Source: Athripsodes cinereus (lineage: Eukaryota > Arthropoda > Insecta > Trichoptera > Leptoceridae). From it: DNA of 64,000 bases. Position numbers and translations under genes: made by a program. The DNA lies in NCBI GenBank assembly GCA_947579605.1, contig OX388305.1, forward strand, positions 36,097,542 through 36,161,541. The letters run 5' to 3'. This document shows, piece after piece, positions 1 to 9,642 of this stretch. The notes below the pieces were generated by a model that was given only the letters and a program-made list of their open reading frames with translations, had not been told where the DNA came from and searched no databases. Numbering within the stretch: position 1 is the stretch's first letter; the number at the start of each line of letters is the position of its first letter.

Positions 1-300
1 TTTACTGAGCAAAACAATACCCTTTAAATTTATGATATTTTGTTCAATTTTGTCGTGCAATTTATAATTATTTGAGTTCAAGTATATCTATGTGGTATGT
101 ACATACTGTTAACATTGCACAGGTGATTAAATAGTATCTTGGCATTATTTAATACAGGCTACAGGTACTATCTAAAATCATAAAATATTTTTTGTATAAA
201 TATTTGAGTCCGTTTATAAGCACGTAAGTTTTATAAATTTATATTTTTATTTCTATCATTAACGAAGATTAAGCATTTACAATTACAAAACACATTACTT

Positions 301-358
301 ACTTACTTACTTACTTATGCAGCTATTCCTGTCCACTGCTGAACATAAGCCTCCCCAA
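301..358 (-). mobile_element. RTE-type LINE 3' end with (AAGT)n tail
   Basis: On the minus strand this is the end of a LINE coding region (the EAYVQQW-like region, around 325-355) followed by a run of AAGT repeats. A matching copy lies on the plus strand at 62431-62520, where the same coding end and the same tail are seen. Only the last few dozen bases of the element are present, as expected of a heavily 5'-truncated copy. Confidence 0.6.
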
Positions 359-443
359 TATGTCTTCAGCCATCATTACACGATACAATAAATATTAGGT
401 ATGTATTATCTAATTGTGTCGGTGCACACGTAGTAGAATTCCA

Positions 444-597
444 TAATTATGTAATTTGAAACAAGTGTTTATTTCTACTATAGATTATTGATTCCGAGAG
501 GGACGTCTTTCGACTCATCAGGTCATTGATTGATAATGACCTGATAATATCAATCATCTATAGTAGAAAGAAACACTTGTTTTAAATTACATAATTA
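444..597. repeat. Inverted repeat with a CTGATGA-containing core
   Basis: Arms 444-493 and about 551-597 are nearly complementary (shared ACAAGTGTTT and TCTACTATAGAT). Between them a second perfect hairpin (TCAGGTCATT / AATGACCTGA, 518-544) partly overlaps, on the minus strand, a CTGATGAGTCGAAAGAC motif. That motif resembles the start of a hammerhead ribozyme core (CTGATGA plus a GTC/GAAA/GAC stem-loop II), but the GAAA expected after stem II is absent. A related CGAAAGACGTC core is found near 31370. This is probably a remnant of a Penelope-like or other hammerhead-carrying element; function is not shown. Confidence 0.5.
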
Positions 598-740
598 GGT
601 ATGTAAGAAAACTGATTATTAGAAGCAAAATTGTTAGATGGAAGAAATCACTTGATAGTGATAATCTCGACACTGCATATCGTCCTAGCATTTTAAATTG
701 TGTATTGTTTTGTTATCACTGTTACATAATTATGATGTGC

Positions 741-946
741 CTATGTGCGAATGCGGGGAGGACACGGAAACTCTGGACCACGTTTTCTTTGGTTGCCCAC
801 TCCTACCTAATCAAGAATTTTCTCAGACGATTAGGAAGTTGGGTTTTAATTTCCCCACTTCTGTCCATTCTCTTTTGGCCCAAAATTGTAATAAAGTGAA
901 CCTAGCCTTAATAAATCACCTTAAAAAATTTAATAAGAACATCTAA
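741..946 (+). pseudogene. LINE ORF2 C-terminal zinc-knuckle fragment
   Basis: The frame reads MCECGEDTETLDHVFFGCP and continues to a stop at 944-946. The pattern C-x-C-G-x2-E-T-x2-H-x4-x-C is the C-terminal cysteine/histidine motif that follows the reverse transcriptase in many arthropod LINEs. In-frame sequence upstream of 741 belongs to the older LINE tail, so an apparent methionine at 698 is not a real start. The reverse transcriptase and endonuclease are missing, so the piece cannot be functional. Confidence 0.7.
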
Positions 947-1353
947 ATTATTAATTTTAATAAGAATAAATTTCAATAATAAATTATACCTAATAATAAA
1001 TTGTTTTATAGCAAATGTTTTTGAAACAAATTATTATTATAAAAATAATAATAAATTTTGACAAGAATTTTTTTTTTGTAAGACTACGATGTATTTAACA
1101 TCAAATATATTCCTGAAAACGGCCCTGTGATTGCAACGATGTCGCCACACAAGCGGTGTGCGTGTATTGGTTACTCGGGCGGGGAGTTCATTGATCCCAA
1201 TGCCCTTGAGATGTACTTGCCGCACGTGGCGACTGAAACGGTAGTTACTATGTAATGAATACCCACTACGTTAAGACATTGTACTCACAGCAGTGAGTAT
1301 ATAGGCATAATTCACTCGATGTCGGGTGCCTTGCCGAAAAGAAAAAGAAGAAG
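741..1353 (+). mobile_element. 5'-truncated LINE inserted in another LINE tail
   Basis: The insert starts inside a coding tail and ends with a purine-rich AAG run. It is bounded by a perfect 13-bp direct repeat (AATTATGATGTGC), the signature of target-primed reverse transcription. Its 3' untranslated part (950-1340) includes a GC-richer stretch near 1120-1250. No other copy of this 3' region was noticed in the window. Confidence 0.75.
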
Positions 1354-1395
1354 AATTATGATGTGCAAAAAGATTTATTAAACAAATAAATAAAA

Positions 1396-1615
1396 TCGTC
1401 AATCGTATGTTGCTGAGCTACCCAACGTGGAAGACACTGAACAGACTAAGGGTTGGGGTGATTAGGTGCAAAAGTAACCAGCAGGAGTGGGGCTTTATGG
1501 ATGTAGAGGACACAAGCTGCGACTGCGGGGAGGTGCAATGTGATCCTCATTTTATTGGAATACCCGCTGATGCGGCATGCATGTAATGAGAATGATCTGA
1601 TGTTGGCAAATCACA
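1396..1615 (+). pseudogene. LINE ORF2 C-terminal fragment
   Basis: The frame reads SYPTWKTLNRLRVGVIRCK, then WGFMDVEDTSCDCGEVQ, and after a frameshift near 1560 CPLMRHACNENDLML. W-K-T-L-N-R-L-R followed by C-D-C-G and a later C-P-L-M is the conserved end of a Jockey-like arthropod LINE protein. A cleaner copy of the same type is at 44805-45029. It is frameshifted and 5'-truncated. Confidence 0.65.
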
Positions 1616-1631
1616 AAGCGATATATCACCG

Positions 1632-1850
1632 TTGCATTTTCAAAAAAGGGTATGTGAATTTATAAATGTTTGGACATTTCGAGAATAAATTGCTTATAAT
1701 GACATCATAAACGTTTTATGAAGTGATTCTTAATATCAAATATTAAAATTCAATACTCAATGAATTAAATAATATACTTAATCACATCCTAGTTAAAAGC
1801 CCATCAACAATTTTAATGCCCTAATGAACAGTTTTTAAAGAGAATACCTA
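1632..1850. repeat. Dispersed repeat, copy 1
   Basis: This segment aligns with 13521-13740 in the same orientation (shared GGTATGTGAAT, TTATAATGACATCATAA, CCTAATGAACAGTTTT). Neither copy shows coding content or clear terminal repeats. Family unknown. Confidence 0.55.
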
Positions 1851-2192
1851 AATAAAAATGTTCACACATACCTCTTTTTGAATATGCAACGACGATATGT
1901 CCCCGCAGACCCCGCATACTGTAGTGGCAAGGTCTGAAGTCCGGATCCGAAAAATAAGTAAGTATACTCTTTACGGTTTGACGATTATTCCCTGGGCAAT
2001 GTTGCACTTAAAGCTAGTTTATATTTAATAATAATAATGTAAAACATTTATTCTGTAGTACGAGTATCAGGTGTTTTATGAAAAGGTCAAGCGGGCTTTC
2101 AAAGTATCCGCTTTGATTACGCGAAGAAACTAAATCGATATCATAAACCTGTTCCTATAATAATATGTATGTATGTATGTAGAGTCTTAGAA

Positions 2193-2250
2193 GGTATTAA
2201 GATAAATAATAATAATAATATGCAAAATATTTTATATTTATCTTAATACC
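2193..2250. repeat. Perfect 15-bp hairpin
   Basis: GGTATTAAGATAAAT at 2193-2207 pairs perfectly with 2236-2250 across a 28-base AT-rich loop that begins with AAT repeats. It could be a tiny MITE remnant or a stem-loop. Confidence 0.5.
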
Positions 2251-2335
2251 AATTAATCAACTTGGTGGTGGTGGTGCTGGTGCTGCTGATTTAAGATTAA
2301 TGAATACTATTACTCTGTGTAATGATACTATATTA

Positions 2336-2375
2336 CTAGCTGACCCAGCAAACTTCGTACCGCCTAAAAATCAAT
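2336..2375 (-). mobile_element. Helitron 3' end remnant
   Basis: On the minus strand the segment ends GGGTCAGCTAG and is followed by T, matching the CTAG|T terminus of Helitrons and preceded by a weak GC-rich hairpin. The same end is complete in the element at 17972-18301. No 5' end was found here, so this is a truncated piece. Confidence 0.5.
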
Positions 2376-2446
2376 GAATGATTAATATTTTCTTTTTATC
2401 TTTACAAACTCCCATAATTCGAACTCCCAGATTAGAACTCCCATTG

Positions 2447-2600
2447 AGTTCGTCGGTAGCCTGGAGGTAGAGTCTCGGCCTCTTGAACAAGGGGTCCGTG
2501 GTTCGATCCCAGGTGCCGGCAAACTCCCTTTTCACGACACAAGCTTTTAGCTTACTGTGGAAGGTGTATAAAGTTGTATTTAAATAAAAAAAAAAAAATT
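2447..2600 (+). mobile_element. SINE2, tRNA-derived SINE
   Basis: The head (CGTCGGTAGCCTGGAGGT) carries an A-box-like stretch and a B-box (GGTTCGATCCCAGG), the internal promoter of RNA polymerase III. It is followed by a non-tRNA body (AAGCTTTTAGCTTA, AAGGTGTATAAAG) and an A-rich tail. Related copies are at 32798-32962 (+) and 47340-47515 (-). Confidence 0.7.
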
Positions 2601-3096
2601 GTACAAGTGTGTCATCGTATAGTCTAAAAAACCACAATTTATTTATGTTGAACAATTATATTTAACTCAGTTTAGAAATTATCTGCTATACGTAATATAT
2701 TATGTAGGTAGGTACTAAGTTAAGGTAGATACCTATTCATTTTAAATTTATACAAATTCTTTCTATGATTTTTTCAAAATTGAAATTTCAGAACTACAGA
2801 ATATGTTAAAATGTATGAATAACGATTCTAATTTGAAAATGAATACAAAATTTATTGTATAAATAGGTCAATCTGTAAAAAAACATCATCGTTGATTTTG
2901 TACAATTCTCCATATTGCATTATTTATTAAAATTAAAAATATATGGCGTGAATAATTTTCTTTGTAATTTTTCTTGCCGTGAATTTGTAGCCTATCGGCT
3001 ATTCGGGACGGAGAAGAATCCAACAAATCAGAGATAATTCAAATCGGTACAGCCATTCTTGAATTATAAATGGTGTAACTAACACAACATTCTTTT

Positions 3097-3357
3097 ATAT
3101 AACATAACATAACATAACATAACACGTATAGACAATTCACACAGACCGAGCTAGTCCCAAACTAAGATATGAATCTTGTATTATGGGTACTAACACGGCG
3201 AAACACATATACAATGCACTAAACACATATACATGTAACACCCAGACCCAGGACAATCTGAAAAAGGTCATTCTTCATTTTGCCCTGGCCGGGAATCGAA
3301 CCCGGGACCTCGTGACTCAAAGCCAAGTGCGTTAGCCTCCGCGCCACACCGGTCGTC
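3097..3357 (-). mobile_element. SINE1, tRNA-derived SINE
   Basis: On the minus strand the head reads GACCGGTGTGGCGCGGAGG and contains a canonical B-box (GGTTCGATTCCC) inside a T-arm-like palindrome. The body ends in a TTATG repeat tail (3097-3122). Other copies are at 25464-25975 (interrupted), 52064-52306 (-) and 54000-54245 (+). This is a polymerase III SINE, not a functional tRNA gene. Confidence 0.8.
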
Positions 3358-3540
3358 AACATAGATTATTATTGTATTAGTAAAAGTAGGTATAGTTGAT
3401 ATAATAAATACCTATCACAATCCTCATCGCATAAATTACTAAACATGTTCTCATAATACGGGTAGGTAATAGTAATAATTGGTATGTCTCATTGGATTGT
3501 GATCAGGTAGCCACCTAATTAACGGTTCATTGTTATTTAG

Positions 3541-4060
3541 GACATCGAAAGAAGAAAAGTCGCCTGTGCTAGAGTGAATGGTGCACTTCGAGCCATTGTT
3601 AGCAACAGCAATGTATCGAACATGGCTAAAATGCTGGTGCACAATACCATTCTGGTACCGACACTTATGTATGCAAGTGAAGCTTGGACGTGGTTGAAGA
3701 AAGACGAGAGTGGAATAAATGCCGTGGAGATGCGTTCTCTAAGAAGAATGGTTGGTAAAACGTTGCGGGATAGAGTGAAGAAGGATATCAGAAGAATGAG
3801 CGGATGCGAGAAGAGTGTTGTGGATAGAATGCGTGTAAATAAGTTACGATGGTTTGGACATGTTGAGCGAATGCGAGATGAAAGAATGACGAAGAGGAAG
3901 AGGACGGCCGCGTGTTGAGTAAGAGAAATCGGCGAACACGTATGAGAAACTGGATAAATGTGGAGGAAGCGAAAGAAGTTTGTAAGGATAGATCTATATG
4001 GCGTTCTGTTCTCTCTGCCTACCCCTCCTGGGACACGGCGTGAGGGTACGGATAGATAGA
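3541..4060 (+). pseudogene. RTE1 LINE ORF2 C-terminus and 3' end
   Basis: An open frame from 3541 to 3918 reads DIERRKVACARVNGALRAI, then NTILVPTLMYASEAWTW, MRSLRRMVGKTLRDRV and LRWFGHVERMRDERMTK. This is the post-reverse-transcriptase region of an RTE-like LINE. A deletion after MTKR removes the segment present in other copies (YLSERRGVRKRG..TTW) and shifts the frame. The 3' end continues (RNWINVEEAKEVCKDRS-like, then GGGACACGGCGTGAGGGTA) into GATA repeats. The endonuclease and catalytic reverse transcriptase are absent. Confidence 0.8.
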
Positions 4061-4175
4061 TATTTTTATTTTCGTAGTTTTATGTACTCATAAGAATGTT
4101 ATCCAGGGCACTTTTTGTATCTAATGAAGATGCATTTATTGTTCTTTCCATATCGTTACATACAAGAAATTCATT

Positions 4176-4510
4176 ATCAAATTCTCGGCGCCCTTTAGAC
4201 GGTTTAAATTTTGTGAAACAGTGCCAATAAAGCAAATTATCCATCATCATAATCATTATCATCATTATCCATGTTGGATGAAAATACCAACGCCAAACAT
4301 ATATTTTTTTGATGTTTGTTACCTCATATTTTTTTTGCGAGGCAAGTATTCGTAAAACATGAGGTAAAAAACATCAAAAAAATATATGTTTAACGTTGGT
4401 ATTTTCATCCAACATGGATGATGATGATAATGATTATGATGATGGATAATTTGCTTTATTGGCACTGTTTCTCAATACTTAAACCGTCTAAAGGGCGCCG
4501 AGAATTTGAT
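4176..4510. repeat. Long inverted repeat, 152-bp arms, 31-base loop
   Basis: Arms 4176-4327 and 4359-4510 are about 90% or more complementary along their full length (for example CAACATGGATGATGATGATA against its complement at 4250-4275). The centre is ACCTCAT..ATGAGGT. On the minus strand the left arm lies in an open frame (4080-4265) that includes NLLYWHCFTKFKPSKGRR; the right arm repeats it in the opposite direction up to REFD. No target duplication is evident. It could be a foldback transposon or a gene-derived hairpin locus. Confidence 0.75.
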
Positions 4511-4589
4511 ACATAATTATTATCTTTTAAACTGCACGGGGAACAAAAACTGTATTCTGATAACAATAATACATTGATTCATACTCAAT

Positions 4590-4725
4590 GTGTCGTGGTT
4601 AGATGGAAGAAATCACTTGATAGTGATAATCTCGCCACTGCATATCGTCCTAATATTTTAAATTTTGTATTTTTTGTTAACGCTGTTATATAATAATTAT
4701 GTGCAAAAAGAATAAATAAATAAAT
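4590..4725 (+). mobile_element. LINE 3' tail with conserved stem-loop
   Basis: The sequence GTGGTTAGATGGAAGAAATC followed by the hairpin ATCACTTGATAGTGAT and ending in AATAAATAAATA is the same tail as at 620-740. Conserved 3' hairpins of this kind are known to be recognised by LINE reverse transcriptases; here that role is inferred from conservation. Confidence 0.65.
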
Positions 4726-6124
4726 ATTAGGTATTTCTCATTATTAAGACATCCAGTGGACTAGATGCATGTAATAATAAACATGCAAAAATCCATCTCC
4801 TTTCTAATGTAAGGTAAATCATTCAGAGGTATGTAGTATACTATTCAACGCTGAATGATACAAATACTTGAAAACATTGCCTCTGACTAATCTTGATAAA
4901 TTAATATATCTGCTCAATATGTGTATGTATATGCATATAATATAATAATTAATATTTATAGACATTGGTTTCGATTTAACATATTATTTTAATGATTTGA
5001 TTAAGTATACACCGAACATGTATCGTTATAAAAATGTTTTTTTTTTTTAATTTTATTAATAGGCACGCGCTGCTTGCTAAGTATAATAAATACCTCATTA
5101 TAAATATTGCCAACGATCTAAACACAGATACGTCAATGTGATCTCTAATTTATTGTGTAATTTGGTATTCGTTAAGCTTATTAGTTTTGCTCTTTGATTG
5201 ATTTGATTGGAGTACCTACTTCATTTGAAATATTTTGAAAATATTCAAATATATATATATGGAATGGATATAATATACTTAGAGAGTCAAGACATTCATG
5301 ATAGTTGGCATAAGTCAAATTACTATTCATAAAATTTGTGTAATCCGAGGCTACTTCTTTAGTAGATAGTGAAGAATAAAATATATAACCACGTAACGCA
5401 AAATAAAATTTTGGCTGAACAATAAAAAGGGTGTCGAAAAAATCATATGGGATGTAAGGAACAACTAATAATAGATTCCGTAATACTTAAACAAATACAA
5501 ACGCGTAATCGTATTTTTTTTTATGAACATTGTTTTTTTCGATTTATTTGTTGTCAAAAGATGGCTTGCTCCACTGTTACATTGAAAGTTCAGAATATAA
5601 GGAATGTATTTTACACCAGAACCGTAACCAACAAAATTTTTGGGGGTCACCACTTTTGCACTGATAGCCTTAAATAGGTAGGTTTATTTATAACAACGTA
5701 TCTTGATTGACTAATTGATATTTTGCATTTAATCGGATAATGAATACCAATCCAGGGTTTACAATGTTAATAAATCAAAGTTGGATCTTTAATCTCGAAT
5801 GCGTAAGAACTAAATATGCCTCTTTCACAAGATAATGTTTAATGACTAGTCGTTATTGTTGTTGACGTACTATATACGAGCGATAATTAAATGCAACGTT
5901 AACGGTGTCAACATATGTTTTGAACTGAGAAATATATTTACATAAGCACGCAATGAATATTCATAAATTGGGCGTAGCCATTATTTGATATGTAAATATA
6001 TGGATGTAGGTATTTAATCAAATTATATTGAACGACACTACCTGTACGACTGTGAGTCACACGTATCTTATTAACATATTACCAATTCTACATTATATCA
6101 CACATAGTACCCACATCAACGGAG
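4726..6124. other. No feature recognised
   Basis: AT-rich sequence with short TA and T runs. Short open frames (for example 5447-5677) have no recognisable domain and overlap on both strands, so they are not supported as genes. Confidence 0.5.
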
Positions 6125-6640
6125 CTTTTAATACTGCTTATCTATATATACCTATTTACTACCACATTTTTTTTTAAATACTGCTTGCCTATGTATATTT
6201 ACTATCACAAAATCTTTTAATACTGGTTTTTTATATATATTTACTATTACAAAATCTTTTAAAACTGCTTGTTTACATATATTTACTATCACAATTTTTT
6301 TTAATACTACTTTGTTACAGTATATTATTTACTATCATAGAATCTTTTAATACTGCTTGTCGATATATATTTACTACCACAAAATCTTTTAATGCTGCTT
6401 GTTTACATATACATATTTACTATCACAAAATCTTTTAATGCTGCTAGTCTTTATATATTTACTATCACAAAATCTTTTAGTACTGTTTGTCTGTATATAT
6501 TTACTATCACAAAATCTTTTAATACTGCTTGTCTATATATTTTTACTATCATAGAGTCTTTTAATACAGCTTATCTATATATAATATTTACTATCACAAA
6601 ATCTTTTAATACTGCTTGTCTATATATACTTCGAATAGAT
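6125..6640. repeat. Minisatellite, about 42-45 bp unit, about 11 copies
   Basis: The unit is roughly TACTGCTTGTCTATATATAT followed by TTACTATCACAAAATCTTTT. Copies differ by point changes and small length changes. In the right half the period is close to a multiple of three, giving a frame that repeats YIFTITKSFNTACL. This looks like an accidental periodic frame, not a protein gene. Confidence 0.85.
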
Positions 6641-6744
6641 TACGAGTATCATAATTTTAGTCGGAAGGTTCGAAAATCGAATCTCGCTACCAATATACTT
6701 AGGTGAAGTCATATTGGCTTATTGATTTTACAATTTTTATCAGA

Positions 6745-6905
6745 TTATGTATAGTGAGTTACAATCCATTGGATTGGTCTACAACGAGTTTGGATTTTCT
6801 TCTACATCCTTCATATTTTCAGATAGACTCTTTAGTTCTACTTATGTGCTACAATTCATGTTCTTCTTCAGTTAGTCCATATAGATTCTTTTAAGGAGTT
6901 GCCTC
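6745..6905 (-). pseudogene. RTE-like LINE C-terminal fragment
   Basis: It is related to the better copy at 23937-24271 (shared ACGAGTTTGGATTTTCTTCT and TCTTCAGTT.GTCCATAT). It corresponds to the end of an RTE-like ORF2 on the minus strand and is heavily decayed. Confidence 0.5.
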
Positions 6906-6997
6906 CATCCGCCCTGATTATCAACTCTACAAAAAAGAAAAACATAGAAATTTTTCGAATGTTTCGTGATTAACACTGTGGAATTCTATATTTATTA

Positions 6998-7116
6998 TTC
7001 ATTTAAAACAAAAGAAGTATTGTTACTGATGATGGAACAAGTAGTTCCGAAAACGTTCTGACTCTAATTAAAGTTATTCTAGTGGAAAATACAAAGTTTC
7101 TTTTGTTTTAAATTAA
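6998..7116 (+). ncRNA. Hammerhead-ribozyme-like motif in an inverted repeat
   Basis: Arms 6998-7018 and 7096-7116 pair at 19 of 21 positions. Between them the plus strand reads CTGATGA (7026-7032), a stem GGAAC/GTTCC with a 5-base loop (7034-7048), then GAAAAC (7049-7054). CUGAUGA, stem II and GAAA in this order are the catalytic core of a hammerhead ribozyme. A possible cleavage triplet is GTTA near 7073-7076, pairing AAC with GTT as a short stem III. Imperfections are an unpaired T before stem II and one extra A after it. Such ribozymes are known in Penelope-like elements and retrozymes. Activity is unproven. Confidence 0.45.
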
Positions 7117-7734
7117 TAAAAACATAGAAATCACATTTTATCTTAGAATATTTCTACTTTCTCTTATAAGCATAATTCACCTACATACTACCTATTATGA
7201 GTAAATAAAGTAAGTAAACATGTCGTACTTAGGTAATAATGTATGTATACTATAGAATAATTATTAAGGTATTCACTACACTGTAAATTTATTAATTAAG
7301 AAGTACCTACTCTATCATTACAGTCAACGTAGATGCGGGTTCAATTAATATATAAGGTAGTTATTATGTATTAGAATTTATAAATATACGCATGACATTT
7401 AACTGAAATTTGTCAAAGAGTTTACAGCATTTTCGTAACTTTATTGCAGAATTAAGTTTACCGACTTACCTTGATATTATTGTAAACTTAAAAATGAGCT
7501 TTTAATTTGAAAGATCTGATCTAATCACGTTCTTCTACTTAACGTTCTTCTCGGGATTACAGTGTAGAAATCAGCTTCCTAAATTTACGATCATTGCTTC
7601 CCTGCACCAATTGAGTCACATTTTCACGACTTACCTCTCGTTCGGGTGTATTGTGAAAGAGGATTGTCTTGTGGGAAACCTTGTGAAGTAAAAGTAATAT
7701 AAATATAAAATGTATAGTATCGGTTTATGGAAAA

Positions 7735-8640
7735 ACCACCGCAAGGGCCCATTCAAGAATCATAGCACCTCCTGAACAATAGGGTTTTTAACCTCGCCTT
7801 GAACACCTCCACACTCTTCAGAGTCCGCAAATCATAGGAAATTTTGTTCCACAGCAACGGACCAGTCACACAGAAGGCACGGTCAACATAGTTAGCCAGG
7901 TGACAGGAAAATTATTCGAATCACAATTATTCGAATGGACAATTCTTCGAAAAAACATTTGTACGAACTAACTTTTTTTCGAATGACAATTATTCGAATG
8001 GCAGTTATTCGAATCCACAATTATCAGAACACACAATTGTTCGAATTTTTATACGTTATATTGATAACAACAATTATCCGAAACACAATTCTTCGAATTT
8101 TTATTATCAAGACAGATAATATTGCTCCTATTTTCGGCGAAAAGTGACGTACTTAGCGAAGTTATATTATATAATTCGACTCAGTTTGCAATCGATTTAT
8201 CTAAATAGTGTCAAACGTTTGGAAAAATAATTAAAATATATTTATATTTAGGTATGGACGCAATTGCCTCATTTTCTTAAGGAACTAAAATAACGTTAAA
8301 GTTGGATGAGGTATGGCTGGAGTTTTATATGAAACGTAATATAATTGCGTCAATATGACCTGCTTCTGAAGATCAAAATAAAATAATTCGAATAATAGGA
8401 TTTTCTAACAAATGTTAGTCGAACAATTCACTTTCCATTAATTGTAATTCGAATAATTGATAGTTGAACAAATGTTATTCGAAGATTTGTTAATTCGAAT
8501 AATTATTTTTTCGGACAATTGTGAATTCGAACAATTGTATTTCGAAGAATTTTCACGTAATCGTTAGCCAGATCCCCCCTACGCGGCACCACAATTCTAT
8601 TGACAGAAACGAATATTTTTTTCTTTCACAGAAATTCTGT
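7735..8640 (-). pseudogene. CR1/L2-like LINE C-terminus, interrupted at 7900-8562
   Basis: Reading 8640 to 8563 on the minus strand and then 7899 down to about 7735 gives VNRIVVPRRGDLA, NYVDRAFCVTGPLLWNKI and FKARLKTLLFRRCYDS ending in a stop. The pattern RxFxVxGPxLWNxL..F(K)xxLKxxLF is the usual C-terminus of CR1/L2-like LINEs. The frame is continuous only when the 663-bp insert plus one copy of GTTAGCCAG is removed. Confidence 0.7.
7900..8562. mobile_element. TTCGAA-rich transposable element with 9-bp target duplication
   Basis: The insert is bounded by GTTAGCCAG at 7891-7899 and 8563-8571. Both ends consist of irregular arrays of AATT.TTCGAA-type words (7908-8105 and 8384-8550), oriented as imperfect inverted arms (left GGAAAATTATTCGAAT, right complement GTGAAAATTCTTCGAA). 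The centre (8110-8380) is not repetitive. No open frame resembles a transposase, so the element is non-autonomous. Superfamily unknown; an 8- or 9-bp duplication would fit hAT-like or Mutator-like mobilisation. Confidence 0.7.
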
Positions 8641-9480
8641 GGAGACACTCAAGTTTTTCTTTAATGATATTCCAAACAATAAAAATATGTTTGGGTGTTA
8701 TTGTATAGCAAAACAGAGCTGTCAATAGTCATTAGATGAATTAAATATCATCGTGAACCTTTTATCGGTCAGTAAATGGAGAGCAGCATTAGCAGATAAT
8801 ATAAACAAGGGAATGTTTTATTTTAAATGTCAACAAGTGGACTAGATAAAAATACGTCGTGAATACAAGTATACAACACATGACATGATTACAATACATA
8901 CATAATAATCACATCGATAAGTTTTAAAGTATGCAAATATTATCACAATTTTATGTAAAACAAGTTCATTCTCTTTCGTGTATATATTTTGTTATGCGTT
9001 AAGTCCATTAGAAAAATCCATAAGGCGGCACGTGGTTATGTAAATATAAATCATCGGGGTGAAAGCTTCGCATCGTACAGGAAGTAGACAGTATAGAGGG
9101 CGCGTGGCCTCACATACCGGAAGTGAAGGCACATGACGCGTAATGCCGATGTTACTACTACAGTACCTATACCATCCATTTGTCTATTTTTATGCATCTA
9201 CCAAACATCAAATGGACATTCACTCAGCGTGCATTACGGAAATGAGGGTGCAAACGTGTGCGTGGAAGTCTGCGTAATTAAATTGCCTCAAAGAATAAAT
9301 GTAACATAAATTTACAAAGTAATAATATTTTCTACTATCGTTTTAAAAGTTTTATTTCCAAAACTACTTCGATTCAGACTTACGTACTTTTTTACCTTTT
9401 TTTACCTTAACTGAGCCGGGAGGCCACTGAGCTCATTTTTTTCTAGAGGTATATTTAAGTGCTTTATCCTTTGTATGATA
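8641..9480. other. No gene; GC-richer unique patch at 9020-9280
   Basis: The patch contains AAGGCGGCACGTGG and GCGCGTGGCCTCACATACCG and stands out from AT-rich flanks. No repeat partner in the window and no long frame were found. Confidence 0.35.
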
Positions 9481-9489
9481 GCACGACAA

Positions 9490-9600
9490 CACGTTGCGAC
9501 AAGTATTGTGTATTTTAGCTACGAAAGTAGAGACTTTCTCGCAACGTTGTCTATGATCGAACGGAAACGAAACGAAAACGTAACCATAGAATAATAAATA
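9490..9600. repeat. Diverged half-copy of the MITE at 9643-9837
   Basis: It shares ATTGTGTAT.TTAGC.ACGAAA and GAACG..AACG.AACGAAAACGTAAC with the right arm of the neighbouring MITE, but is more diverged and lacks the outer terminus. It looks like an older copy beside a younger one. Confidence 0.5.
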
Positions 9601-9642
9601 TACTAAAATAAACGTAACGTGACAAGTTGTTACAGACTAAGG

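Larger units (their letters stand above)
620..1395 (+). mobile_element. LINE 3' tail split by the LINE at 741-1353
   Basis: The segment 620-740 contains the conserved 3' stem-loop (ATCACTTGATAGTGAT) also seen at 4590-4725 and, on the minus strand, at 10955-11012. At 4590 the tail runs straight on into ATAAATA repeats. Here the run breaks at 740 and resumes at 1354, ending in AAATAAATAAA. The inserted LINE is flanked by AATTATGATGTGC on both sides (728-740 and 1354-1366). Confidence 0.75.

Noticed and set aside
6392..6706. 104-residue open frame
   Set aside because: It is the translation of the minisatellite; periodic residues and no domain.
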